DNA of 9,599 bases from an uncultured Coriobacteriaceae bacterium. GTDB lineage: Bacteria > Actinomycetota > Coriobacteriia > Coriobacteriales > Eggerthellaceae. A model generated the notes under the pieces. That model did no database searches. It was given only the letters and a program-made list of their open reading frames with translations, and had not been told where the DNA came from. The translations under genes and the position numbers were made by a program. Numbering within the stretch: the stretch's first letter is position 1; every line of letters starts with the position of its first letter. Location of the stretch: assembly GCA_902781245.1 (NCBI GenBank), contig CACZIP010000050.1:1-9599 (forward strand). The letters run 5' to 3'. Positions 1 through 5,482 of this stretch are shown here, one piece after another.

Positions 1-941
1 TCGATATGGAAGGCGCTGAAGTTCATGCGCGTCCGTTCATCGATGTTGTCGGTGAAATCGACGAGAACATCAGCTGCGCGAGCTGCCATGCGAACACGCC
101 GATGAAGGACGGCAAAGTTTACCTCGAGGTCGACCGTGCCGAATGGATTCGCTCGATGGGCGATGACGCCGGCAACACAATCGAGGGCGAAGTTTGCGGC
201 CAGTGCCATTGCGACTACTCCATGGCTCCTGGCACGAGCATCCCGACGAGTCCTTATGACAACGGCCGTACCGACATGGTGCCCGAGAAGGCCCTGCAGT
301 GGTACGACGACCACAATTACGTCGACTGGACGTATGCTTCCACCGGTGCGAAGATGCTCGCCATTCGCCATGCCGAATACGAGTTCATTTACGGCGGCGA
401 CAACGATATCCTCCCAATGGGTTCGCATATGCAGAACCTCGGCTATGACTGCGGTGATTGCCACATGGCTACTACGACCGCCGAAGATGGCACCGTGTAT
501 GCCAGCCACGAGTGGATCAGCCCGCTCGACAACAAGGAACTCATCGATCGCGATTGCAGCTCGTGCCATGCCGACATCGTCGCTGAGGTGCGTGCCATCC
601 AGAACGAGATCGACCCTGCCACCACGGTGCTCGGTCAGCGCTGCGAGCAATACATCAAAAACCTCGAGACTAAGGTTGCCACCGAGCAGGACGACGCTGC
701 CAATCCCGGCACCAAGGTTTTGAAGCTCGATGAGGAATTCGCAACAAGCAACGGCATCGATGCTGCGACGCTTGAGCGCCTGCAGTGGATTCAGCGTGCA
801 TCCTGCTACTACTGGAACCTCGCAGCTGCCGAGAACAGCGAAGGTGCCCATAACCCGACGTATTACAGGTACTGCCTCGACAAGGGCAATGAGCTTCTCG
901 ACGAAGGCGACAAGCTTCTGGGCATGTCTTCCGCAGCCTAG
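1..941 (+). CDS. nrfA: Cytochrome c nitrite reductase, ammonia-forming catalytic subunit (5'-truncated by window edge)
   Basis: NrfA catalyses six-electron reduction of nitrite to ammonium outside the cytoplasmic membrane. The frame is already open at the first full codon (base 3), so the signal peptide and active-site haem 1 lie off the left edge. Numbering from the internal Met at base 6, there are four CXXCH motifs: C24-H28, C64-H68, C149-H153 and C184-H188. Their order and spacing match NrfA haems 2-5. Family landmarks are present: CGQCH followed by Tyr71 (the active-site tyrosine position), HAEYE at 122-126, His141 just before haem 4 (probable catalytic histidine), CGDCHM, SHEW at 167-170, and a C-terminal YYWN...AAENSEGAHNP block that supplies a distal haem ligand. 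The NapC/NrfH-type gene follows 44 bp downstream, which supports the call. Octahaem relatives are unlikely, because the sequence ends soon after haem 5. Family assignment is firm; activity cannot be judged without the missing part. Confidence 0.93.
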   Translation, partial: DMEGAEVHARPFIDVVGEIDENISCASCHANTPMKDGKVYLEVDRAEWIRSMGDDAGNTIEGEVCGQCHCDYSMAPGTSIPTSPYDNGRTDMVPEKALQWYDDHNYVDWTYASTGAKMLAIRHAEYEFIYGGDNDILPMGSHMQNLGYDCGDCHMATTTAEDGTVYASHEWISPLDNKELIDRDCSSCHADIVAEVRAIQNEIDPATTVLGQRCEQYIKNLETKVATEQDDAANPGTKVLKLDEEFATSNGIDAATLERLQWIQRASCYYWNLAAAENSEGAHNPTYYRYCLDKGNELLDEGDKLLGMSSAA

Positions 942-973
942 CAGTGAGACACTGATCGATTCGCGTCTCATTG
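942..973 (+). promoter_or_regulatory. Intercistronic hairpin between nrfA and the NrfH-like gene
   Basis: Bases 942-950 (CAGTGAGAC) pair with 965-973 (GTCTCATTG), giving a 9-bp stem with one G-T wobble and a 14-base loop. The stem begins directly after the nrfA stop codon and ends on the first base of the Shine-Dalgarno GAGAGGAG (973-980). No T run follows, so it is not a typical terminator. It could protect the upstream message or tune translation of the second gene. The pairing is seen in the sequence; the role is inference. Confidence 0.45.
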
Positions 974-985
974 AGAGGAGCCACT

Positions 986-1756
986 ATGAGCGATGAAAAC
1001 TTGAAACCAGACGAGCAGCTCTCGCCAACCGCTCAGGCGAAGAGTGAGCAGACGGGCGCCCCGAAACCGAAGAAGAAGCGCAACAAGATAATTATCGCCG
1101 GCGTGATCGTAATTGCCGTCGTCGCGGCGGGTATCGGCATGCTCGTTTGGCACGAGCAGCCGAGCTTCTGCTCGACCATGTGCCATCTCGAGCAGGCTTA
1201 CGTCGACAACTACATGCAGGAGCAGGGCACGGCTGGTTATGACAAATATGGCCAGAAGGTGTCGAATACGAACGCCATGATGGCTGTTCTGCATCGCAAC
1301 ACCAAGGCGACTGCCAAGCCAGAAATCCTTTGCGTCGACTGCCATGTGCCCAACATGATGGAGCTTGCAAACGACGGAGCCCATTTGTTTACTGGCAACT
1401 ACATGCTGCCGCGTAATGAGCGCGATCTCACGGGCATGAAGTCTTGGGACGGCGAGCCGGGCGAGTCGTTCTGCGCCAACGAGAACTGCCACGTGTACTT
1501 GCTTGGTAGTGACGGCAAGCTGTCATACGACAAGCTCGAGGCATCGACTAAGTCCCGTGAGTTCAACCCGCACGAGCAACATCATGCGAACCTCACGCTC
1601 GACTGCAGCGATTGCCACAAGGGTCATCGTGCATCGACGATCGTATGCACGGCTTGCCATCAGCATGAGAACGTCGCGCTTCCCGATGGCTGGGTCACCT
1701 ACGAGGAGTCGCAGAAGCTGCTCCAGAGCGGCTATCAGAACGGGGCAGCTGCGTAA
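986..1756 (+). CDS. nrfH: NapC/NrfH-type membrane-anchored multihaem cytochrome c (quinol dehydrogenase for NrfA)
   Basis: Probable menaquinol-oxidising partner that passes electrons to NrfA. The chosen ATG at 986 has the Shine-Dalgarno GAGAGGAG at 973-980; an in-frame TTG at 971 would overlap that site and is rejected. The 256-residue product has a charged, Lys-rich N-terminus (KPKKKRNK, about 27-34) and one hydrophobic anchor (about 35-54), which places the C-terminal domain outside. Five haem-binding motifs follow: CSTMCH (62-67, CX3CH), CVDCH (116-120), CANENCH (163-169, CX4CH), CSDCH (207-211) and CTACH (221-225). Classical NrfH has four haems and about 150-190 residues, so this is a longer, pentahaem variant. 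It may equally be filed as a NapC/NirT or cytochrome c3-family protein. Gene order is reversed compared with the common nrfHA. The partnership rests on adjacency. The symbol is functional shorthand, not proven orthology. Confidence 0.8.
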   Translation: MSDENLKPDEQLSPTAQAKSEQTGAPKPKKKRNKIIIAGVIVIAVVAAGIGMLVWHEQPSFCSTMCHLEQAYVDNYMQEQGTAGYDKYGQKVSNTNAMMAVLHRNTKATAKPEILCVDCHVPNMMELANDGAHLFTGNYMLPRNERDLTGMKSWDGEPGESFCANENCHVYLLGSDGKLSYDKLEASTKSREFNPHEQHHANLTLDCSDCHKGHRASTIVCTACHQHENVALPDGWVTYEESQKLLQSGYQNGAAA

Positions 1757-1759
1757 AAC

Positions 1760-1789
1760 GTGCCATTGGGGACAGGCCAAATGTCTCGT
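1760..1789 (+). repeat. REP-like hairpin unit, copy 1
   Basis: A 30-base unit reading GTGCCATTGGGGACAGGCC and on to CTCGT. It folds as CATTGG (1764-1769) pairing with CCAA-A-TG (1777-1783), with a one-base A bulge and the 7-base loop GGACAGG. Short hairpins with a bulged stem next to a Y1 transposase gene are the known form of REP elements moved by RAYT proteins. Two further copies lie at 1857 and 2889. Confidence 0.75.
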
Positions 1790-1814
1790 GGCAATTAGGT
1801 CATAGTTCATGGAT

Positions 1815-1847
1815 GAATGGGCTGACGCATGTCGGCCCATTCTTTTG
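1815..1847 (+). terminator. Rho-independent terminator of the nrfA operon
   Basis: The stem GAATGGGCTGAC (1815-1826) pairs with GTCGGCCCATTC (1831-1842) across a GCAT loop, giving 12 bp with one T-G wobble. TTTT follows at 1843-1846. It lies about 60 bp past the cytochrome stop codon and inside the left repeat arm. Confidence 0.8.
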
Positions 1848-1856
1848 CGTGCCATT

Positions 1857-1886
1857 GTGCCATTGGGGACGGGCCAAATGTCTCGT
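1857..1886 (+). repeat. REP-like hairpin unit, copy 2
   Basis: It differs from copy 1 at one base of 30: the loop is GGACGGG instead of GGACAGG. Both stem halves, including the bulged A, are unchanged. It is in the same orientation as copy 1 and ends 16 bp from the 3' end of the RAYT gene. Just upstream, GTGCCATTGTGCCATT shows a small duplication of the unit's left end. Confidence 0.75.
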
Positions 1887-1902
1887 TGGTTTTTGGTCGT
1901 AA

Positions 1903-2667
1903 TTAGCGAATTTCGGGAATTGCTCGGCTTATGATGTTTCGCCCAATTCCGGTAAGTCGTTCAATTTGCCTAACAGAAAGCCCCGCTTGGTAAGCCCAGG
2001 CGAGCTCATGGTTTCTTTCATCCTTGGAAAGCCCAGCTAGAGCGTCGGAAAACTGTGCGCCGAGACGGGATTCGAGCAAATCAGTAGCCTCAACATCGTT
2101 CAATCGCCTTCGATAACCGTCGAGCCGAACCATGAGCACGTCAGCGTCTTCTTCATGGAATCGCTTAAACCCGTCGCAACCGCCAAGCAAGTTGAGAACG
2201 ACGTTCGTCTCGCAATGCGAGAGGCCTTCCGCGTAGCCCCTATAACTGCTCCATGGGTATGTTCGCCAATCTGGGCAATCCGAGTCTTTAGGGTTGCGGT
2301 GAATGTATCTGACGGTTTGAAGAAGTTGCTCGTCAGTGTCCGTCGGTACACAGTCGTACCGACCTTGAAAAACCGGGCCGACGTGTCCGTGACGGCCGTT
2401 GAAAAACTGCCCATGCTTCGTGTGGAGTTTATGCATCAGGGCAGAAAGCTCGTGCAACTCGAGATGGAACAACAGATGCACGTGATTATTCATCAGGCAC
2501 CATGCGACAAGAGCCCCCGACGATTCGTCTGTGTATTTGAAGAGTGCCTGGAGGTATTGCGTGCGGTCGGCATCATCTTCGAAGATGACTTTGCGCCCTG
2601 ATCCGCGAGCCGTCACATGATAGTAGTCGCCTTCGGACACATTGTCGAATCGCGGTCTTCTTGCCAT
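1903..2667 (-). CDS. REP-associated tyrosine transposase (RAYT, Y1/HUH superfamily)
   Basis: A 254-residue protein of the IS200-like Y1 fold that nicks single-stranded DNA at REP hairpins. Visible motifs are an N-terminal MARRPRF...YYHVTARG block, the HUH metal site as HVH at 62-64 (in MNNHVHLL), GRY at 102-104, the probable catalytic tyrosine Tyr121 in YIHRNP, and YPWSSYRGY at 137-145. The C-terminal part (about 215-250, SVRQIERLTGIGRN) resembles a helix-turn-helix DNA-binding segment, as in many longer RAYTs. The start at 2667 has an upstream purine-rich site (GAGGAGAGAGGGG). The gene appears intact. Matching hairpin units on both sides, 16 bp from its end and 221 bp from its start, support the RAYT call over a plain IS200 transposase. 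IS200 elements carry subterminal palindromes of their own and do not scatter separate units. Confidence 0.93.
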   Translation of the reverse strand: MARRPRFDNVSEGDYYHVTARGSGRKVIFEDDADRTQYLQALFKYTDESSGALVAWCLMNNHVHLLFHLELHELSALMHKLHTKHGQFFNGRHGHVGPVFQGRYDCVPTDTDEQLLQTVRYIHRNPKDSDCPDWRTYPWSSYRGYAEGLSHCETNVVLNLLGGCDGFKRFHEEDADVLMVRLDGYRRRLNDVEATDLLESRLGAQFSDALAGLSKDERNHELAWAYQAGLSVRQIERLTGIGRNIISRAIPEIR

Positions 2668-2831
2668 GGCAACCCCTCTCTCCTCATGTTGTTAGCGGGG
2701 CATGATAGCGCTTAAAGGCTTTCTCCATCATTCTGTTTGCGAAGCGTTGCGAATCGAAGGCTTTTCAATGGATTTTGCTAAAAGGTAATTTGCTGAACAA
2801 TGCAGCGGGCCGCGCTCCCAATAGCATGCGC

Positions 2832-2857
2832 AAAAAAACGGGCCGACTAGTATCAGC
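2832..2857 (-). terminator. Degenerate terminator-like hairpin in the right repeat arm
   Basis: On the minus strand GCTGA (2857-2853) can pair with TCGGC (2846-2842) across a six-base loop, followed by CCG and seven T residues. It is the counterpart of the strong terminator in the left arm, with the outer stem lost by mutation. No minus-strand gene lies upstream for it to serve, so it is probably a relic of the duplicated arm. Confidence 0.4.
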
Positions 2858-2888
2858 TCTATCACCCATAAACTATGACTAAAACACC

Positions 2889-2918
2889 ACAAGACATTTG
2901 GCCTGTCCCCAATGGCAC
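2889..2918 (-). repeat. REP-like hairpin unit, copy 3 (inverted)
   Basis: The reverse complement of copy 1 with one mismatch of 30, outside the stem. The hairpin (plus-strand 2895-2914) keeps the CATTGG / CCAA-A-TG stem, the bulge and the GGACAGG loop. Inverted placement relative to copies 1 and 2 brackets the RAYT gene. Confidence 0.75.
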
Positions 2919-3009
2919 GTTTGTTAAACCTTGAGAAACTGCTCCGTTCTCGGCTGTGGTGGAGTAGAGTGGAACAGTACCGAAAACCAAGCCTTAGAGG
3001 AGGCATTTC

Positions 3010-4047
3010 ATGGCGAAGAAAGATTTGGATTGGGGCAACCTCGGGTTCAACTACATGCCCTGCGATTACAGCTACGTGTGCAACTACAAGGATGGCGCGT
3101 GGGAAGAGGGCGGTCTGACCGATGACCACACCCTCACGCTCAGCGAGGATGCCGGCATCTTCCATTACTGCCAGGAGATCTTCGAGGGTTTGAAGGCCTA
3201 CACGACCGAGGACGGCTCGATCGTGTGCTTCCGTCCCGACCTGAACGCCCAGCGCATGTACGATTCCGCCGAGCGCCTCGTCATGCCGCCGTTCCCGATC
3301 GACAAGTTCGTCGACGCCGTCAAGCAGGTTGTCGCGGCCAATGCCGACTGGGTTCCGCCGTTCGGCTCGGGCGCCACGCTCTACATCCGCCCGTTCATGG
3401 TCGCCACGGGCAACGTCATTGGTGTGAAGCCTGCTGACGAGTACCAGTTCCGCATCTTCGTCACGCCGGTCGGCCCGTACTTCAAGGGTGGCGACACGTC
3501 CGTGAAGCTGGCCATCGCCAAGTACGACCGCGCTGCTCCGCATGGCACGGGCAACATCAAGGCTGGCCTGAACTACGCCATGAGCTTGCTCGCCGTGACC
3601 GAGGCGCACAACGCTGGCTACGCTGAGAACATGTACCTCGACTCTCAGAGCCGCACCTACGTCGAGGAAACGGGCGGCGCCAACATCATCTTCGTCGACA
3701 AGCAGGGCAACCTGGTCGTTCCCCAGTCGGCGACCGACTCAATTCTGCCGTCCATCACGCGCCGCTCGCTCGTCGTGGTGGCTCGCGATATCCTCGGCAT
3801 GAACGTCATCGAGCGTCCTGTGAAGTTCGAGGAAGTGCTCGCAGGCGACTTTGTCGAGTGCGGCCTGTGCGGCACTGCTGCCGTCATCTCGCCGGTCGAG
3901 AAGGTTGAAGGCGACGGCGTCGACGTGACGTTCCCCGACTGCGTGGGCACGAGTGGTCCGGTCATGAAGAAGCTGCGTGAGACTCTCACAGCCATCCAGA
4001 CCTGCGCCGCCGAAGACCCGTTCGGCTGGGTGTGCAAGATTTCGTAA
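3010..4047 (+). CDS. ilvE: Branched-chain amino acid aminotransferase
   Basis: A PLP enzyme of fold type IV that interconverts leucine, isoleucine and valine with their 2-oxo acids, using glutamate/2-oxoglutarate (EC 2.6.1.42). It is cytoplasmic. The 345-residue product has the family order: IFEGLKAY (57-64), FRPDLNAQRM (74-83), YIRPF (125-129), the PLP lysine Lys184 in GTGNIKAGLNYA, EETGGANIIFV (219-229), LPSITRRSL (246-254) and CGTAAVISPV near 287-296. The length fits the BCAT group with the GTGNIKAG motif rather than D-amino-acid or 4-amino-4-deoxychorismate enzymes. The start is set by AGAGGAGG six bases upstream. Only 43 bp separate it from dapA and no terminator lies between, so the two are probably co-transcribed. 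A CGLC pair (Cys284, Cys287) precedes GTAA. Confidence 0.95.
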   Translation: MAKKDLDWGNLGFNYMPCDYSYVCNYKDGAWEEGGLTDDHTLTLSEDAGIFHYCQEIFEGLKAYTTEDGSIVCFRPDLNAQRMYDSAERLVMPPFPIDKFVDAVKQVVAANADWVPPFGSGATLYIRPFMVATGNVIGVKPADEYQFRIFVTPVGPYFKGGDTSVKLAIAKYDRAAPHGTGNIKAGLNYAMSLLAVTEAHNAGYAENMYLDSQSRTYVEETGGANIIFVDKQGNLVVPQSATDSILPSITRRSLVVVARDILGMNVIERPVKFEEVLAGDFVECGLCGTAAVISPVEKVEGDGVDVTFPDCVGTSGPVMKKLRETLTAIQTCAAEDPFGWVCKIS

Positions 4048-4090
4048 CGACTTCATGGTTGACAGGTAGTAGTCAGGAGAGAGGACAAAC

Positions 4091-4990
4091 ATGGCTCGGC
4101 ATAATCTGAAAGATCTCAAAGGCTCGATCGTTGCACTTGTCACGCCGTTCAAGGAGGACGGCAGCGTCGATTTCGACGCAATGGGCAAGCTGATCGACTT
4201 CCATCTGGAAAATGGGACCGACGCGATTCTCGTGCTGGGCACGACGGGCGAGAGCTCCACGATGTCGCACGAGGAAGACGACGCCGTCTGCGAGTTCGCA
4301 GTTAAACGCATCGACGGCCGCGTGCCTGTCATTGCGGGCAGCGGTTCGAACTGCACGCAGACCATGCTCGAGAAGAGCCTGCGTTACCAAGAAATCGGTG
4401 TCGACGGACTGCTTGTCATCACGCCGTATTACAACAAAGCCAACGAAGAGGGCATGTACCAGCACTTCAAGACCGTGCTCGACGCCGTCGACATTCCGTG
4501 CATCCTGTACAACGTTCCTGGCCGTACGGGCTGCAGCATTTCCGAGTCGGTTGTCGCACGTCTGGCTGAGCATCCCAATGCGCTCGGCATCAAGGAGGCC
4601 AGCGGCTCTATCGCTTACGCCTCGCGCATCGCGCGCTACCTGAGCGATGACTTCTTCATGTTCTCGGGCAACGACGACATGGTCGTGCCGCTTATGTCGC
4701 TTGGCGCGCGCGGCGTCATCAGCGTGTGGGCCAACGTTGCGCCCAAGACCGTGCACGACATGGTGTTCGACTGGCTCGAGGGCAGGCACGAGCAGGCGCT
4801 CGCCACGCAGCTCGCTAACCTCGACCTGATTGCGGCCCTGTTCTGCGAGGTCAACCCGATTCCGGTGAAGGCTGGGGTCGAGATGATCGGTTTCGCGCCC
4901 GCGCACTACCGCTTGCCGCTCGCGCCGATGGCGCCTGCGAACCTCGCGCGTTTGGAAGGCGCCATGAAGGAGCGTGGCCTGATCGCATAG
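4091..4990 (+). CDS. dapA: 4-hydroxy-tetrahydrodipicolinate synthase
   Basis: Condenses pyruvate with aspartate-4-semialdehyde, the first committed step to diaminopimelate and lysine (EC 4.3.3.7). It is a cytoplasmic (beta/alpha)8 barrel, usually tetrameric. The 299-residue product is full length. Visible motifs are GTTGESSTM (50-58) with the Thr pair at 51-52, ITPYYNK (110-116), Tyr140 and Arg145 in YNVPGRTG, the Schiff-base lysine Lys168 in GIKEASG, SGND (192-195), GVISVWANVAP (208-218) and NPIPVK (255-260). These residues separate it from N-acetylneuraminate lyase and other barrel aldolases. The Shine-Dalgarno AGGAGAGAGG lies 7-8 bases before the ATG. The gene is followed by two strong terminators, so it closes the ilvE-dapA unit. 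No other lysine-pathway genes are in view. Confidence 0.96.
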   Translation: MARHNLKDLKGSIVALVTPFKEDGSVDFDAMGKLIDFHLENGTDAILVLGTTGESSTMSHEEDDAVCEFAVKRIDGRVPVIAGSGSNCTQTMLEKSLRYQEIGVDGLLVITPYYNKANEEGMYQHFKTVLDAVDIPCILYNVPGRTGCSISESVVARLAEHPNALGIKEASGSIAYASRIARYLSDDFFMFSGNDDMVVPLMSLGARGVISVWANVAPKTVHDMVFDWLEGRHEQALATQLANLDLIAALFCEVNPIPVKAGVEMIGFAPAHYRLPLAPMAPANLARLEGAMKERGLIA

Positions 4991-5010
4991 TTGCCTCGAT
5001 ACGGGGTTCG

Positions 5011-5047
5011 AATGAGTCACTTTGACAGTCAAGGTGACTCATTTTTT
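5011..5047 (+). terminator. Rho-independent terminator after dapA (first of two)
   Basis: AATGAGTCACTTTGAC (5011-5026) pairs with GTCAAGGTGACTCATT (5028-5043) with a single T-G wobble, and TTTT continues to 5047. The pairing leaves a single loop base, so the innermost pairs must open in RNA; the remaining stem is still long. It lies 20 bp after the dapA stop codon. Confidence 0.9.
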
Positions 5048-5076
5048 GCAGCGGGGTCCATCCCCGCTGCTTTTTT
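5048..5076 (+). terminator. Second intrinsic terminator, back to back with the first
   Basis: GCAGCGGGG (5048-5056) pairs perfectly with CCCCGCTGC (5062-5070) across TCCAT, followed by six T residues (5071-5076). It begins one base after the first terminator ends and stops four bases before the toxin-antitoxin operator. The tandem pair should insulate that operon from dapA read-through. Confidence 0.9.
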
Positions 5077-5079
5077 GCC

Positions 5080-5110
5080 CTATAATAGCTATACCGTATA
5101 GCAATTATAG
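5080..5110 (+). promoter_or_regulatory. 31-bp palindromic operator with -10 box for the toxin-antitoxin operon
   Basis: CTATAATAGCTATAC (5080-5094) is mirrored by GTATAGCAATTATAG (5096-5110) around base 5095, with a single mismatched pair. The left half contains a consensus -10 box, TATAAT (5081-5086); no good -35 is seen. The right half ends in the first bases of the Shine-Dalgarno AGGAG (5109-5113). A dyad over the promoter and start of transcription is the usual binding site for a ribbon-helix-helix antitoxin and its toxin complex, so autorepression is likely. The dyad is seen; the regulator is inferred. Confidence 0.75.
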
Positions 5111-5119
5111 GAGATGGCT

Positions 5120-5482
5120 ATGAGTACGACTGCGTTTACCCAGATGAATGTGCGCATCGATGCGGCATTGAAAGTTGCTGGCGATGATGCTCTTTCTTCC
5201 ATAGGTCTCACCCCGACGCAGGCGGTTCGAACGCTTTGGGAGTTGGCTGCACAGCGTGGCGAGCAGCTTGAAAAAGTGCATCAGTTTCTTCGTAGTACGG
5301 AAGAAGACGGCAATCAGAACAACGCCAAGTCCACAACCCTCGAAGCAGGAAGGCGCATTGTTCCAGATGCGCTCGCATCGCTTGGCGTTTCCGAAGAGGC
5401 TGCAGCGTCAGTTGCGCTGGATGACGACGCGCTCAAAGAAGCCGCCATGCTCGAGCGTGCCCAGCGGAAAGGATGGCTCTAA
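5120..5482 (+). CDS. RelB/DinJ-like ribbon-helix-helix antitoxin
   Basis: A probable antitoxin that binds and neutralises the PIN-domain toxin encoded next and represses its own promoter. The 120-residue protein starts with a beta strand (TQMNVRID, 7-14), then two helices (AALKVAGDDALSSIG and TPTQAVRTLWELAAQRG, ending near 46). This is the RelB/DinJ DNA-binding pattern, including the 'GLTPTQAVRTLW' stretch. The C-terminal half (about 60-120) is acidic and charged and is the likely toxin-binding part. The ATG at 5120 is chosen because AGGAG (5109-5113) is six bases upstream; the in-frame ATG at 5114 directly abuts that site. The stop codon overlaps the toxin start (TAATG). Family call is fairly sure; partner specificity is inferred from the overlap. 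Confidence 0.82.
   Translation: MSTTAFTQMNVRIDAALKVAGDDALSSIGLTPTQAVRTLWELAAQRGEQLEKVHQFLRSTEEDGNQNNAKSTTLEAGRRIVPDALASLGVSEEAAASVALDDDALKEAAMLERAQRKGWL

Larger units (their letters stand above)
1756..1856 (+). repeat. Left arm of ~100-bp imperfect inverted repeat flanking the RAYT gene
   Basis: This stretch aligns with the reverse complement of about 2819-2922. The first 31 bases (1756-1786) are identical to the reverse complement of 2892-2922. The rest is roughly 70-75% identical by eye, with matching blocks around GTCATAGTT, GCTGA and GTCGGCCC and a 2-base gap near the inner end. The arm begins inside the stop codon of the upstream cytochrome gene and contains REP unit 1 and the operon terminator. 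Confidence 0.75.
2819..2922 (-). repeat. Right arm of ~100-bp imperfect inverted repeat flanking the RAYT gene
   Basis: Read on the minus strand from 2922, this arm repeats the left arm. It has 31 identical bases, then a diverged stretch that keeps the GCTGA...GTCGGCCC hairpin core and a T run (the A run at 2832-2838 on the plus strand). Further inward, 2803-2826 reads on the minus strand as TGCTATTGGGAGCGCGGCC. This could be a decayed fourth hairpin unit matching copy 2, but the support is weak. Confidence 0.7.
2668..3009. other. Gene-free stretch between the RAYT gene and ilvE
   Basis: About 340 bases with no convincing gene. Bases 2668-2818 hold only the RAYT ribosome-binding site and AT-richer sequence with no clear promoter. 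About 2819-2922 is the right repeat arm. Bases 2923-3009 are the ilvE leader, ending in the strong Shine-Dalgarno AGAGGAGG (2996-3003). I could not find a convincing -35/-10 pair for ilvE, and I see no riboswitch or attenuator that I recognise. Confidence 0.6.

Noticed and set aside
1760..2918. CRISPR-like repeats
   Set aside because: There are only three hairpin units, one of them inverted and about 1 kb away, with no regular spacers and no cas genes.
1756..2922. Classical insertion sequence with target-site duplication
   Set aside because: The inverted arms are imperfect and include host-type terminators. I could not find matching short direct repeats outside them, and Y1 enzymes do not make terminal inverted repeats with target duplications.
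2923..3009. T-box, leucine/valine leader or other attenuator upstream of ilvE
   Set aside because: Only an unconvincing 5-bp stem (GAGAA/TTCTC, 2933-2951) is present, with no T run, no specifier loop and no run of branched-chain codons.
2728..3609. Long minus-strand open frame (293 codons) opposite ilvE
   Set aside because: Its sequence is Arg/Asp/His/Val-rich with no recognisable domain, it lies antisense to the well-supported ilvE gene, and its frame mirrors high-GC codon bias.
4059..4064. TTGACA hexamer in the ilvE-dapA gap as a separate dapA promoter
   Set aside because: No -10-like sequence occurs at the right distance; the position 17 bp downstream falls on the dapA ribosome-binding site.
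4073..5032. Long minus-strand open frame (319 codons) opposite dapA
   Set aside because: It is an antisense shadow of dapA with biased, low-complexity composition and it runs into the dapA terminator; no ribosome-binding site or family motif is seen.
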